A stretch of DNA of 63,740 bases from an uncultured Lachnospiraceae bacterium (GCA_900549995.1 URQQ01000023.1:1-63740); one strand, 5' to 3'; numbered from the stretch's first letter, positions 50,899 to 59,847 are shown. Notes: generated from the letters alone by a model not told the origin. Numbers and translations are program-made.

Positions 50899-51807
50899 TT
50901 ATCTGGCCAGAACCAGCATCTGCTCCAACGGTTTATTCGCCAGCCGGTACATCTCTTCCGGAAGTTCTACCTGATTCTCCATCTGCTCCATCACATCTGC
51001 CACTTTCTGAAGCGTAATGAGTTTCATATCTTTACAGCAGCTCCACTCACCTGCCGGATAAAACTGCTTGTCCGGATTCTGCTTTTTCAGTTCATAAAGC
51101 ACCCCTGGTTCCGTACAGATGATAAATTCCTTACTGCTGCTTTCCTTTGCATAGTTAATAATTCCGGAAGTACTGCCGACATAATCACCCAGACCGGCTA
51201 CCTCAGCCATGCACTCCGGATGAACAAGCACTTTGGCATTTTCATGTATTTTTTTCGCCGCTTCTACTTTTTCCTTTGTGATCGCTGTATGTACATGACA
51301 GAACCCGTCGTTAAAGATAAAATTTTTCTCAGGAAGTTTCGCTGCAATATATCTTCCCAGATGTTCATCCGGAATAAAATATATATTTTTATTCGGCAGA
51401 TTAGACACAATTTTCATCGCATTTGCAGAGGTAACGCAGACATCTGCATACATTTTTATCTCCGCTGTTGAATTGATATAACATACAACAGCGACATCTT
51501 CATACTCATCTCTTACTTTTTTAATTTTCTCTTTTGCCGCCATATGTGCCATCGGGCAGTCCGCCTGATCATCCGGCATCAGCACTGTCTTCTCTGGATT
51601 TAAGAGTTTGGCACTCTCTCCCATGAATTTCACTCCACAGAAGACGATTGTTTTCTGCGGCACCCTGGTTGCAATCTGACTCAGGTAATAAGAATCACCG
51701 ACATAATCGGCAACCGCCTGTACTTCATCATCTACATAATAATGAGCAAGAATGACAGCATCCCGTTCTTTTTTCAATTCTTCGATTTTCTTCGTTAACT
51801 CAGACAT
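50899..51807 (-). CDS. nadA: Quinolinate synthase NadA
   Basis: A 302-residue 4Fe-4S enzyme condensing iminoaspartate with DHAP. The three cluster cysteines are in KTIVFCGVKFMGESAKLLNP, YADVCVTSANAMKIV and AGEWSCCKDMKLITLQKV. Other motifs are ILAHYYVDDEVQAVADYVGD and VHPECMAEVAGLGDYVGSTS. It is first in nadABC, transcribed from a clear promoter with ACATGTC repeats. Confidence 0.96.
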   Translation of the reverse strand: MSELTKKIEELKKERDAVILAHYYVDDEVQAVADYVGDSYYLSQIATRVPQKTIVFCGVKFMGESAKLLNPEKTVLMPDDQADCPMAHMAAKEKIKKVRDEYEDVAVVCYINSTAEIKMYADVCVTSANAMKIVSNLPNKNIYFIPDEHLGRYIAAKLPEKNFIFNDGFCHVHTAITKEKVEAAKKIHENAKVLVHPECMAEVAGLGDYVGSTSGIINYAKESSSKEFIICTEPGVLYELKKQNPDKQFYPAGEWSCCKDMKLITLQKVADVMEQMENQVELPEEMYRLANKPLEQMLVLAR

Positions 51808-51847
51808 AACTTCCTCCTGTGTGGTCCATTTAAGACTTTACATATTA

Positions 51848-51875
51848 ATATTACACATGTCTTGTCAGTTGTCAA
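51848..51875 (-). promoter_or_regulatory. nadABC promoter with possible NAD-repressor site
   Basis: On the minus strand, TTGACA (51875-51870), a 16-base spacer and TAATAT (51853-51848). The spacer holds CTGACAAGACATGTG. Its GACATGT half-site and nearby TGACA resemble NiaR (YrxA) operators that control nad genes by nicotinate; this is by memory of the motif only. Confidence 0.55.
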
Positions 51876-51892
51876 CACACAGCGGAAATTTC

Positions 51893-51925
51893 CGAAAAAA
51901 AGTGGCATAAGAATCATGCCACTTT
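51893..51925 (-). terminator. Terminator of the P-type ATPase gene
   Basis: AAAGTGGCAT (51899-51908) pairs with ATGCCACTTT (51916-51925). On the minus strand a run of seven T follows. Confidence 0.85.
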
Positions 51926-51937
51926 CCCTGCATACTT

Positions 51938-54358
51938 TTATTCCTTTGCAAATAACTTCTTATACCACTCTCTGATTTTGCTCACAAACAGCGTCAAATA
52001 CCGAAGTACCGGCTCTGTCGCAATGGAAAATACGACGAACAGCATGACACATCTGGTCGACATTCCGGTAATCGCAAACAGCTGATGCAGGAAAATACTA
52101 CAGAACAGAAGTCCTGCAATTGTCCCAAACCAGATGACCCATCGAAGCACATTCATCGGCTGGCTGATCTTAAACAGAATCATAAACCCGACGATCGCAA
52201 GAAGCATCGTTGCCGCAGTCGAGATATCCGTCGAATTTACCCCAAAGGTTCTTCCAAATACCACCAGCGCCCCAACTGCCAAAACGTCTGTGAGTGCGGC
52301 AGGCAGCGCTTTTAGAAATACATTGGTCAAAAAGTGTCCCTTTATCACGCTCTTATTCGGCTCAAGAGCAAGGAAGAAGGCCGGGATTCCGATCGTAAAC
52401 ATACTGATCAGTGATACCTGCGACGGCTCCAGCGGATATGTCACCATGAAAATCACGGAGAAAATGGACAGCAGGAAGGAGAAAATATTCTTTACCAGGA
52501 ACAGGCTTGCCGAACGCTGGATATTATTGACCACACGTCTTCCTTCCAGCACGACGGACGGCATGCATGAAAAATCCGATTCCAGCAGCACAAGCTGGGA
52601 TGCCTGTGCCGCAGCATCACTGCCGGATGCCATGGCGATACTGCAGTCCGCATCTTTCAGTGCCAGGACATCGTTGACACCATCTCCAGTCATCGCCACC
52701 GTCCTGCCCGCTTCTTTCAGGCTCTTTACAAACTGGCGCTTCTGATCCGGTGTCACCCGCCCAAAGACCGTCTTTGAAAGGACAGCCTCCCTGATCTCCT
52801 GCTCTGTCTCCAGTGCAGAAGCATCGACATAATTTTCCGCTCCCTGGATTCCTGCTTCCTTAGCCACTTCTGAGACTGTGACCGGATTATCTCCCGAGAT
52901 TACCTTTATCTCCACTCCCTGCTCTGCGAAATACTGGAAAGTCTCCTTCGCCTGTGCACGGATCGGGTTCGTGAGAAGAATGTATCCGAGGGGTTCCGCT
53001 TTTCCAGACAACGCTTTTCCATCCGGTTTCCCGTCATATTCGGCAAATACAAGCACCCTGGCTCCGCCCGAGGTATAACTTTGAATTTCTTCTTTATGCG
53101 TCTCATACGCTTCTCTCAGCACAAATTCCGGTGCGCCAAGCACGTAAGAGTTCTCTTCATAAGTAACACTGCTGTATTTTACTGCCGATGAAAACGCTGT
53201 TTTACCAAGTTCTTTCTTCCCCGTATTCTCTGTAAAATGTTCTTTCAACGCTGCCATCGTGATATTGTCACTGGTCATCGCCTGGGCAAAATCACCAATC
53301 ATTTTTGAAAGTTCAGGCATTTCTTCTTTCTTATAGCCGGAAGCCTCAACCACCTTCTGCACTTTCATCGTATTTTCGGTGATGGTTCCTGTCTTGTCTA
53401 CACAGAGCACATCCACCCTGGCCAGTGTCTCAATACATTTCATGTCATGAAGCAGTACTTTCTTCTTCGCAAGCCGCATGGAACTTACTGCCAGTGCAAC
53501 ACTCGCCAGAAGGTAAAGCCCTTCCGGGATCATTCCGATGACTGCCGCGACCATCGATGTGACACTGCTCCTAAATGGATCGTGATGGAAGAAAAATGCC
53601 TGTACGAACAGAAGTACACCGATCGGAATAATTGCAATCCCCACACTTTTCACAAGTTTATCCAGTGACCGGATCATCTCCGACTGTTCACCTTCCTGCA
53701 TTTCCTTGGCCTGAAGCGTCAGTTTCGAGATATAAGAATCTCTCCCGACATTCTCCAGACGTGCATGGCACTGCCCCGATACAATAAAACTTCCGGATAA
53801 AAGATGATCCCCCTTTTTCTTTGTAATTTCATCAGATTCACCTGTGAGAAGCGATTCATTGACCTGCACCTCTCCCGCCTCTACCTGCGCATCCGCACAG
53901 ACCTGATTTCCCGCTTTAAATATTACAATATCATCAAGCACAAGCTGTTCGGCATCAATTACATGTTTCTTTCCATCCCTGACGACACTTGCCTGGGGGG
54001 CATTCAGCATACTGAGATTGTCCAGCACCTTTTTCGCCCTGACTTCCTGGACAATCCCAATCAGAGTATTTAATATAATCACCGGCAGGAACGTCAGATC
54101 CCGGAAGGAACCGACGATAGATAAAAGCACTGCAAGTACAACGAAAATCAAGTTAAAATACGTAAATACATTGTCGTGGATAATCTCTTTCGTTGTCTTG
54201 GCCGGAGGATTCACTGCCTCATTCGTCCATCCGTGAAGCCTGTGTTCCTGAACCTGCTGCTCTGTGAGTCCTTCTTTATACCCGGGTGAATATCTTGTTG
54301 TCGAAATCCTCTCATCTCTGATTTCCGCTTCAGTGACCGTCTTTGCTGTTCTTCTCAT
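51938..54358 (-). CDS. Cation-translocating P-type ATPase (CtpE-like)
   Basis: An 806-residue pump. It has the actuator motif NESLLTGESDEI, the PEGL motif VIGMIPEGLYLLASVALAVS, phosphorylation site VDKTGTIT, KVISGDNPVTV and TGDGVNDVLALKDADCSIAM, then six C-terminal helices. PEGL in helix 4 places it with CtpE-like pumps, for which Ca2+ uptake has been reported in mycobacteria; specificity here is unproven. ATG 54358 follows AGGAGG; an ATG seven codons earlier lies before that site and is unlikely. Confidence 0.9.
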   Translation of the reverse strand: MRRTAKTVTEAEIRDERISTTRYSPGYKEGLTEQQVQEHRLHGWTNEAVNPPAKTTKEIIHDNVFTYFNLIFVVLAVLLSIVGSFRDLTFLPVIILNTLIGIVQEVRAKKVLDNLSMLNAPQASVVRDGKKHVIDAEQLVLDDIVIFKAGNQVCADAQVEAGEVQVNESLLTGESDEITKKKGDHLLSGSFIVSGQCHARLENVGRDSYISKLTLQAKEMQEGEQSEMIRSLDKLVKSVGIAIIPIGVLLFVQAFFFHHDPFRSSVTSMVAAVIGMIPEGLYLLASVALAVSSMRLAKKKVLLHDMKCIETLARVDVLCVDKTGTITENTMKVQKVVEASGYKKEEMPELSKMIGDFAQAMTSDNITMAALKEHFTENTGKKELGKTAFSSAVKYSSVTYEENSYVLGAPEFVLREAYETHKEEIQSYTSGGARVLVFAEYDGKPDGKALSGKAEPLGYILLTNPIRAQAKETFQYFAEQGVEIKVISGDNPVTVSEVAKEAGIQGAENYVDASALETEQEIREAVLSKTVFGRVTPDQKRQFVKSLKEAGRTVAMTGDGVNDVLALKDADCSIAMASGSDAAAQASQLVLLESDFSCMPSVVLEGRRVVNNIQRSASLFLVKNIFSFLLSIFSVIFMVTYPLEPSQVSLISMFTIGIPAFFLALEPNKSVIKGHFLTNVFLKALPAALTDVLAVGALVVFGRTFGVNSTDISTAATMLLAIVGFMILFKISQPMNVLRWVIWFGTIAGLLFCSIFLHQLFAITGMSTRCVMLFVVFSIATEPVLRYLTLFVSKIREWYKKLFAKE

Positions 54359-54476
54359 ATATGTCAAATCCTCCTTCATGAACTGAAGTTTCTTCTGGTA
54401 GTAATTCCCTTTTCTACTATTATAAATTCACGCAGGCCAAATTACTATAAATACCTTATAAAATTTGCATCTTTTC

Positions 54477-54506
54477 TTGCTTTTTTGTATGGCGCCTGGA
54501 TATAAT
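54477..54506 (+). promoter_or_regulatory. Promoter of the DUF1576 gene
   Basis: TTGCTT (54477-54482), an 18-base spacer and TATAAT (54501-54506), 28 bases before the ATG. Confidence 0.65.
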
Positions 54507-54533
54507 ATGGGTAAATAAAGAAAGGATTGATCG

Positions 54534-55814
54534 ATGAACATACAGTTAAAACCTTTAACGCGAAAGAAAAAATATCTTTACCTTACCCTTCTGCCCACAT
54601 ATTTTCTGGTGGCCGGACTGTTCCTTCAGCCTTTGCCGGAAATATTAAACGGTATTTATACTATTATAAAGGAACCTGATTTCCTCATTACAGACTATAT
54701 TGCTCTTGGGGGCGCAGGAGCCGCATTTATCAATGCAGGGGTCCTTACGCTTGCCTGCATTGCAATCCTTTATTATCTCGGCCTGGAAATGGACGGTCAT
54801 ACCGTAACATCTATTTTTCTGATGATGGGATTTTCCCTGTTTGGAAAAAACATACTGAATATCTGGGCGATTCTGTTTGGAGTCTGGTGCTACGCCAGAT
54901 ATCATAAAGTATCCGTATCCAAATATATCTACATCGGATTTTACGGAACAAGTCTCTCCCCGATCATCACACAGATCCTGCAGCTTGGCCATCTCTCCTC
55001 ACCGCTCCGGCTTCTCTTAAGCCTGATTGTCGGCACTTTGATAGGATTTGTACTGCCTCCTTTGTCCACCCATGTATTTTATTTCCACAAGGGATATTCC
55101 TTATATAATGTAGGATTTTCTTCCGGCATTATTGCAACGATCATTGTCTCTTTGTTTAAATCATTTGGAATTCAGACTGAATCCAGACTGATCTGGTCAG
55201 ACGGTAATAACCGGTTGTTTGCTGTTATTTTGTCTGTCTTCTTTGCACTTATGATTCTGCTTGGACTTCTGCACTCTAAAATGGCGTTTCACCAGTATTT
55301 GAGAATCCTGAAATCTTCCGGAATCGGGGGGACAGATTATGTAAAGGAAGACGGTTTCAGCGCATCCCTTGTCAATATGGGAATTAATGGAATCACCGCA
55401 ACTGTCTTTCTGCTTCTTGTGGGAGGTGATCTTAACGGTCCCACAATGGGAGGTATCTTTACGATCGTCGGCTTTGGCGCAACCGGAAAGCATCTGCGCA
55501 ACATTCTTCCTGTCATGCTTGGCGTATGGCTTGCCAGTCTGACAAAAACATGGAATATCAGTGATCCATCCCCCATACTGGCACTTCTTTTTTCCACGAC
55601 ACTTGCTCCCATTGCCGGGGAATTCGGAATCATTCCCGGAATCATTGCCGGTTTTCTCCACTCTTCCGTGGCTCTGAATGTGGGCATCGTGTACGGCGGA
55701 ATGAATCTTTATAATAACGGATTTGCCGGAGGAATCATCGCGGCATTTATGGTTCCTGTCATACGGTCAATCGAAGATCGAAAAGCCCGCGCAAAAGGCA
55801 CGCTTCCATTGTAA
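54534..55814 (+). CDS. DUF1576 family polytopic membrane protein
   Basis: A 426-residue protein with about twelve hydrophobic helices in two related halves. Each half contains an NxG/GxxKxxxNI pattern (FSLFGKNILNIWAILFGVW and GFGATGKHLRNILPVMLGVW), with Phe/Tyr-Asn-Asn-Gly-Phe-Ala-Gly near the end (MNLYNNGFAGGIIAAF). This matches DUF1576, of unknown function; the repeat layout suggests a transporter. AGAAAGG precedes the ATG. It converges on the IclR gene that probably controls the sugar-acid operon, so it could be an uptake partner, but that is context only. Confidence 0.78.
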   Translation: MNIQLKPLTRKKKYLYLTLLPTYFLVAGLFLQPLPEILNGIYTIIKEPDFLITDYIALGGAGAAFINAGVLTLACIAILYYLGLEMDGHTVTSIFLMMGFSLFGKNILNIWAILFGVWCYARYHKVSVSKYIYIGFYGTSLSPIITQILQLGHLSSPLRLLLSLIVGTLIGFVLPPLSTHVFYFHKGYSLYNVGFSSGIIATIIVSLFKSFGIQTESRLIWSDGNNRLFAVILSVFFALMILLGLLHSKMAFHQYLRILKSSGIGGTDYVKEDGFSASLVNMGINGITATVFLLLVGGDLNGPTMGGIFTIVGFGATGKHLRNILPVMLGVWLASLTKTWNISDPSPILALLFSTTLAPIAGEFGIIPGIIAGFLHSSVALNVGIVYGGMNLYNNGFAGGIIAAFMVPVIRSIEDRKARAKGTLPL

Positions 55815-55824
55815 GCGTGCCTTT
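55794..55824. terminator. Terminator between the DUF1576 and IclR genes
   Basis: AAAGGCACGCTT (55794-55805) pairs perfectly with AAGCGTGCCTTT (55813-55824). The hairpin includes the DUF1576 stop codon and can serve both converging genes. Confidence 0.85.
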
Positions 55825-55831
55825 CATTAAT

Positions 55832-56593
55832 CTATATAATTTCCTTCATCATCTCTTCTTTTGCCTTTAATACTGCCTCTGAAAGTTCCAGGAGGCGCTC
55901 ATCCGGGAAACGGCTCAGCGGAACCGAAATACTGAATGCATACTGCGGCTTTCCGCTGTAGTCTTTCAGGCAGGCCGCGATACATCTGACACCGATCTCA
56001 TTTTCCTCATTATCCATTGCGTATCCTTTAGTTTTTACTTCCTCGAGTACTTTTAAAAGCTGCGGAAATTCTATAATTGTGTGTTCTGTCATCTTCAAAA
56101 TCTGGCTGCTCTCCCAAATCTTTTTAACCCTCTCCTCACTCATCTCTGCCATGATTGCCTTGCCAACGCCGGAACAGTAGAGCGGGATACGGCTCCCCAC
56201 TTTCGATACCATCCTCACGGAATTCTGAAAAGACTCTACTTTATCGATGTACACTGCCTCATTGCCGTCGAGGGATACCAGATGCACCGTCTCCCCCGTC
56301 TGATTGACAAGTTTTTTCAAATGCGGCCGAAGTGTATCAATAATATCCGTTTTATTCAGAAGCTGATGAGAAATCTCAAGAATCTTATATGTGAGGCTGT
56401 ATTTATTCGTCTCTGTATCCTGCCTTGCATATCCCATATAAATCAGTGAATTCAAAATGCGGTGAACCGTGCTCTTATGTAAACCAAGTTCGCTGCTCAG
56501 CTCCATAAGTCCTGTCGGGCCGTTAGCAGCCAGTTTCTCAAGTGTCTGAAACAAACGGTCAGCCACCTGTATTGGATTTTTTTCTTCTTCCAT
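55832..56593 (-). CDS. IclR family transcriptional regulator (KdgR-like)
   Basis: A 253-residue regulator. An N-terminal winged HTH (QVADRLFQTLEKLAANGPTG, then ELGLHKSTVHRILNSLIYMG) is followed by the effector domain with NQTGETVHLVSLDGNEAVYI, SRIPLYCSGVGKAIMAEM and GVRCIAACLKDYSGKPQYAF. It faces the KDPG aldolase operon and matching palindromes lie before both, suggesting it senses a sugar acid such as KDG, as KdgR does. ATG 56593 follows GGGAGGG; the 26 upstream codons are not supported. Confidence 0.92.
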   Translation of the reverse strand: MEEEKNPIQVADRLFQTLEKLAANGPTGLMELSSELGLHKSTVHRILNSLIYMGYARQDTETNKYSLTYKILEISHQLLNKTDIIDTLRPHLKKLVNQTGETVHLVSLDGNEAVYIDKVESFQNSVRMVSKVGSRIPLYCSGVGKAIMAEMSEERVKKIWESSQILKMTEHTIIEFPQLLKVLEEVKTKGYAMDNEENEIGVRCIAACLKDYSGKPQYAFSISVPLSRFPDERLLELSEAVLKAKEEMMKEII

Positions 56594-56613
56594 CGATCTT
56601 TCCCTCCCTTGTA

Positions 56614-56630
56614 GTTCCATTATATGAAAC
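56614..56630. promoter_or_regulatory. IclR operator at its own promoter
   Basis: GTTCCATTATATGAAAC is an imperfect palindrome; on the minus strand it contains TATAAT, the likely -10 of the iclR gene. It differs from the site at 56737 only by two swapped central bases. This suggests autoregulation. Confidence 0.6.
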
Positions 56631-56677
56631 AGTGTACCACAATCTGAAATTTTTTCAACTTTTTTTCTCATATTTTA

Positions 56678-56705
56678 TTGACATTTTGTCTTTACGGAGT
56701 ATAAT
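56678..56705 (+). promoter_or_regulatory. Promoter of the KDPG aldolase-kinase operon
   Basis: A perfect TTGACA (56678-56683), a 16-base spacer and a perfect TATAAT (56700-56705). Confidence 0.82.
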
Positions 56706-56736
56706 TCAACTTATAAACACCACATCGTGAAACTAA

Positions 56737-56753
56737 GTTCCATATTATGAAAC
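56737..56753. promoter_or_regulatory. IclR operator of the KDPG aldolase operon
   Basis: GTTCCATATTATGAAAC lies about 25 bases downstream of the likely transcription start, placed to block elongation or initiation. A further partial copy (TCGTGAAAC) is at 56725-56733. Confidence 0.6.
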
Positions 56754-56772
56754 ATTTAAAGGAGAGCAAATT

Positions 56773-57732
56773 ATGTACGAAGTATTAGAAAAAATTCAGA
56801 AAATCGGCATTGTACCAGTGGTTGTATTGGATGACGCAAAGGACGCCAAGCCCCTTGCAAAAGCATTGTGCGAAGGCGGACTTCCCTGTGCAGAGGTAAC
56901 TTTCCGTACTGCCGCAGCTGAGGAGTCCATCCGCATCATGGCAGAAGAATTCCCGGAGATGTTAATCGGTGCCGGAACAGTCCTCACAACAGAGCAGGTT
57001 GACCGCGCAGTCAACGCAGGTGCGAAGTTCATTGTAAGCCCTGGCCTGAATCCGGAAGTTGTAAAGTACTGTGTCAGCAAAGAGATTCCTATCACACCAG
57101 GAACAAGCAATCCAAGCGATATCGAGACAGCTCTTTCCTTCGGCCTCGAAGTTGTGAAATTCTTCCCTGCCGAGGCAGCCGGCGGACTTAATATGATCAA
57201 ATCTCTGGCCGCTCCTTATACGAATGTAAAATTCATGCCTACCGGCGGCATCAATGCCAATAACATCAATTCTTACCTTGCCTTTGACAAAATTATCGCC
57301 TGCGGCGGAAGCTGGATGGTAAAAGGTGATCTGATCAAGGCTGGAGATTTTGATAAAATAAGAGAACTGACAAAAGAAGCGGTTCAGACAATGCTTGGTT
57401 TTGAATTAAAACATATTGGTATCAACTGTGAAAATGAAGCTGTAGCAGATTCCACAGCAGATGCATTTGACCGTTTATTTGGGTTTACAAAAAAAGCCGG
57501 CAACAGTTCTGTATTCGCAGGCTCTTATATAGAAGCTATGAAGACACCGGGAGCCGGTGCAAAAGGTCATATAGCCATCGGAACCAATTCTGTCCTTCGT
57601 GCCAAAAACTATCTGGAAACTCAGGGCGTAGAATTTGACGAATCTTCTGTCAAATTAAACGGCAAGAAAGTTGCGGCTATTTACCTGAAAAACGAAGTGA
57701 ACGGTTTTGCAGTCCATTTAATTCAGAAATAA
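56773..57732 (+). CDS. KDPG/KHG aldolase fused to a C-terminal VOC (glyoxalase)-like domain
   Basis: A 319-residue protein. Residues 1-208 form a complete KDPG aldolase with GLPCAEVTFRTAAAEESIRI, LIGAGTVLT, FIVSPGLNPEVVKYC, PGTSNPSDIETAL, the Schiff-base lysine in GLEVVKFFPAEAAGG and KFMPTGGINANN. It cleaves KDPG to pyruvate and glyceraldehyde 3-phosphate. Residues 214-319 form an added domain (LKHIGINCENEAVADSTADA, KGHIAIGTNSVLRAKNYLE, ending VNGFAVHLIQK) with the strand-helix pattern of VOC/glyoxalase folds. Its role is unknown; it may bind a related keto acid or drive oligomerisation. It is first in the operon, with GGAGAG before the ATG. Confidence 0.9.
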   Translation: MYEVLEKIQKIGIVPVVVLDDAKDAKPLAKALCEGGLPCAEVTFRTAAAEESIRIMAEEFPEMLIGAGTVLTTEQVDRAVNAGAKFIVSPGLNPEVVKYCVSKEIPITPGTSNPSDIETALSFGLEVVKFFPAEAAGGLNMIKSLAAPYTNVKFMPTGGINANNINSYLAFDKIIACGGSWMVKGDLIKAGDFDKIRELTKEAVQTMLGFELKHIGINCENEAVADSTADAFDRLFGFTKKAGNSSVFAGSYIEAMKTPGAGAKGHIAIGTNSVLRAKNYLETQGVEFDESSVKLNGKKVAAIYLKNEVNGFAVHLIQK

Positions 57733-57756
57733 ATATCATCAGAGGAGATTGAAATT

Positions 57757-58782
57757 ATGTCAAAAAAAGTAGTTACATTCGGAGAAATTATGTTAAGGCT
57801 TGCGCCGCACGGTTACTATCGTTTCGTGCAGTCCAATGATTTTGAGGCAACTTACGGCGGCGGTGAGGCCAATGTCTCTGTATCACTTGCCAATTACGGA
57901 TTTGATGCAAAATTTGTTACCAAACTTCCATCCCACGAAATCGGGCAGTGTGCCGTAAACTCTCTTCGCAAATACGGCGTTGACACATCATTTATCGCAC
58001 GCGGCGGCGACAGGATTGGAATTTATTTTCTTGAAAAAGGTGCTTCCCAGAGACCTTCCAAAGTTATCTATGACAGAGCAGGCTCATCAATCGCAACTGC
58101 TGCTCCTTCAGATTTTAACTGGAAAGAAATCTTTGACGGAGCAGAATGGTTCCATTTTACAGGTATTACACCTGCAATCAGTGACAGCCTTGCACAGATT
58201 TGTCTGGAAGCATGCAAAGCTGCAAAAGAAGCCGGAGTCACGATTTCCTGTGACCTGAACTACCGCAATAAATTATGGAGCAAGGAAAAAGCCGGTCAGG
58301 TAATGGGCGAACTCTGCCAATATGTAGATGTCTGCATTGCCAATGAGGAAGATGCTGCTGATGTCTTTGGAATCCATGCTGCTGACACAGACGTTACTCA
58401 AGGTGAAGTGAACCATGAAGGTTATAAGGATGTTGCCAAACAGCTGACAGACCGCTTTGGATTCTCAAAAGTTGCAATCACTCTGCGTGAATCTCTTTCC
58501 GCAAATGACAACAACTGGTCTGCAATGTTATATGATGGCACAGATTTTTACTTCAGTAAAAAATATAAAATGCATATCGTAGACCGTGTAGGCGGCGGGG
58601 ACAGCTTCGGAGGCGGCCTGATCTGTGCATGCTTAAACGGATATGACGCTCAGTCTGCCATCGAGTTCGCAGTAGCTGCATCCTGTCTGAAGCATTCTGT
58701 AGAGGGTGATTTCAACCTCGTCTCTATGGATGAAGTGAGCAAGCTCGCAGGCGGCGACGGTTCCGGCCGTGTTCAGCGCTAA
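57757..58782 (+). CDS. kdgK: PfkB-family sugar kinase, probable 2-keto-3-deoxygluconate kinase
   Basis: A 341-residue ribokinase-family kinase. It has VTFGEIMLRLAPHGYYRFVQ, the GG switch TYGGGEANVSVSLANYG, GDRIGIYFLEKGASQRPSKV, CDLNYRNKLWSKEKAGQ and the ATP/catalytic motif VDRVGGGDSFGGGLICA. The R-P-S substrate loop and the link to KDPG aldolase fit KDG kinase, which supplies KDPG. GAGGAGATTG precedes the ATG. It lies 24 bases after the aldolase gene. Confidence 0.87.
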   Translation: MSKKVVTFGEIMLRLAPHGYYRFVQSNDFEATYGGGEANVSVSLANYGFDAKFVTKLPSHEIGQCAVNSLRKYGVDTSFIARGGDRIGIYFLEKGASQRPSKVIYDRAGSSIATAAPSDFNWKEIFDGAEWFHFTGITPAISDSLAQICLEACKAAKEAGVTISCDLNYRNKLWSKEKAGQVMGELCQYVDVCIANEEDAADVFGIHAADTDVTQGEVNHEGYKDVAKQLTDRFGFSKVAITLRESLSANDNNWSAMLYDGTDFYFSKKYKMHIVDRVGGGDSFGGGLICACLNGYDAQSAIEFAVAASCLKHSVEGDFNLVSMDEVSKLAGGDGSGRVQR

Positions 58783-58815
58783 TTGTCCGTATCAATACAG
58801 GAGGTATCATTTCAT

Positions 58816-59847
58816 ATGAGTACAGAGAAAAAAGATTTTGATCTTCTGGCACTTGGCGAGCTTCTGCTCCGCCTTTCCCCTCCGGCCAATGACCGGCTTA
58901 TACTCAGCGACTCCTTCCAGAAACAGGTCGGCGGCGCTGAATTAAATGTAGTCTCCGGCGTGTCTCTTTTAGGGCTCCATACCGGAATTATATCGAAATT
59001 ACCTGCCAACGATCTTGGCACATACGTAAAAAATAAAATCCGGTTTAACGGTGTCAGTGATGACTATCTCACTTATGATGAAAGCCACGATGCACGGCTT
59101 GGAGTCTACTACTATGAAGGAGGGGCACATCCAAGAAAGCCAAGAATTATGTACGACAGGATGCACACCAGTATCCGGAAAATTGATATCTCCGACTACG
59201 ATGACAGCATGTTCGCCAATACCAGGTGTTTCCATGTGAGCGGCATCACCCTTGCACTCGATAAACACGTCAGAGAAACTGCCATTCAGATGATCCGGAA
59301 ATTCAAAGAACACGGAGCACTGATCTCATTTGACGTAAACTTCCGCGGAAATCTGTGGAGCGGCGATGAAGCAAGAGAATGCATTGAAAAAATTCTTCCC
59401 TACGTAGATATCTTCTTCTGTTCCGAAGACACTGCACGCCTTACCTTTTTAAAAGAAGGCTCTGCAAAAGAGATCATGAAAAGTTTTACCGACGAATACC
59501 CGATCTCCATTGTAGCTTCGACACAGCGCATTGTACACAGCCCGAAAGTTCATACCTTCGGCTCTGTGATCTACAGCACAAAAGAAAATAAATACTACGA
59601 AGAAACACCTTACCGCGATATCGACGTGGTCGACCGGATCGGCAGCGGAGACGCCTATATCTCCGGTGTCCTCTACGGACTCCTTGCCCATCCCGGCAAC
59701 TATCAAAAAGCACTGGAATACGGGAATGCTACCGGTGCTGTAAAAAATACAATTCCCGGCGATCTCCCGTCCTCCGACCTGACAGAGATCGAGACCATCA
59801 TCAAAGCCCATAAAACCGTCGGAAAACAACTCGAAATGGATCGTTGA
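58816..59847 (+). CDS. Second PfkB-family carbohydrate kinase
   Basis: A 343-residue kinase paralogous to its upstream neighbour. It has LLALGELLLRLSPPANDRLI, VGGAELNVVSGVSLLGLHTG, YYYEGGAHPRKPRIMYDRMH, SFDVNFRGNLWSGDEARECI and the catalytic VDRIGSGDAYISGVLYG. All active-site motifs are intact, so it is not a decayed copy. Its substrate may be a different hexonate or KDG analogue. ATG 58816, ten bases after AGGAGG, is used. It ends the operon. Confidence 0.85.
   Translation: MSTEKKDFDLLALGELLLRLSPPANDRLILSDSFQKQVGGAELNVVSGVSLLGLHTGIISKLPANDLGTYVKNKIRFNGVSDDYLTYDESHDARLGVYYYEGGAHPRKPRIMYDRMHTSIRKIDISDYDDSMFANTRCFHVSGITLALDKHVRETAIQMIRKFKEHGALISFDVNFRGNLWSGDEARECIEKILPYVDIFFCSEDTARLTFLKEGSAKEIMKSFTDEYPISIVASTQRIVHSPKVHTFGSVIYSTKENKYYEETPYRDIDVVDRIGSGDAYISGVLYGLLAHPGNYQKALEYGNATGAVKNTIPGDLPSSDLTEIETIIKAHKTVGKQLEMDR

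Noticed and set aside
57757..59847. The second PfkB kinase being a decaying duplicate
   Set aside because: Both genes keep full GG-switch, RP-loop and GxGD motifs, and each has its own good ribosome site.
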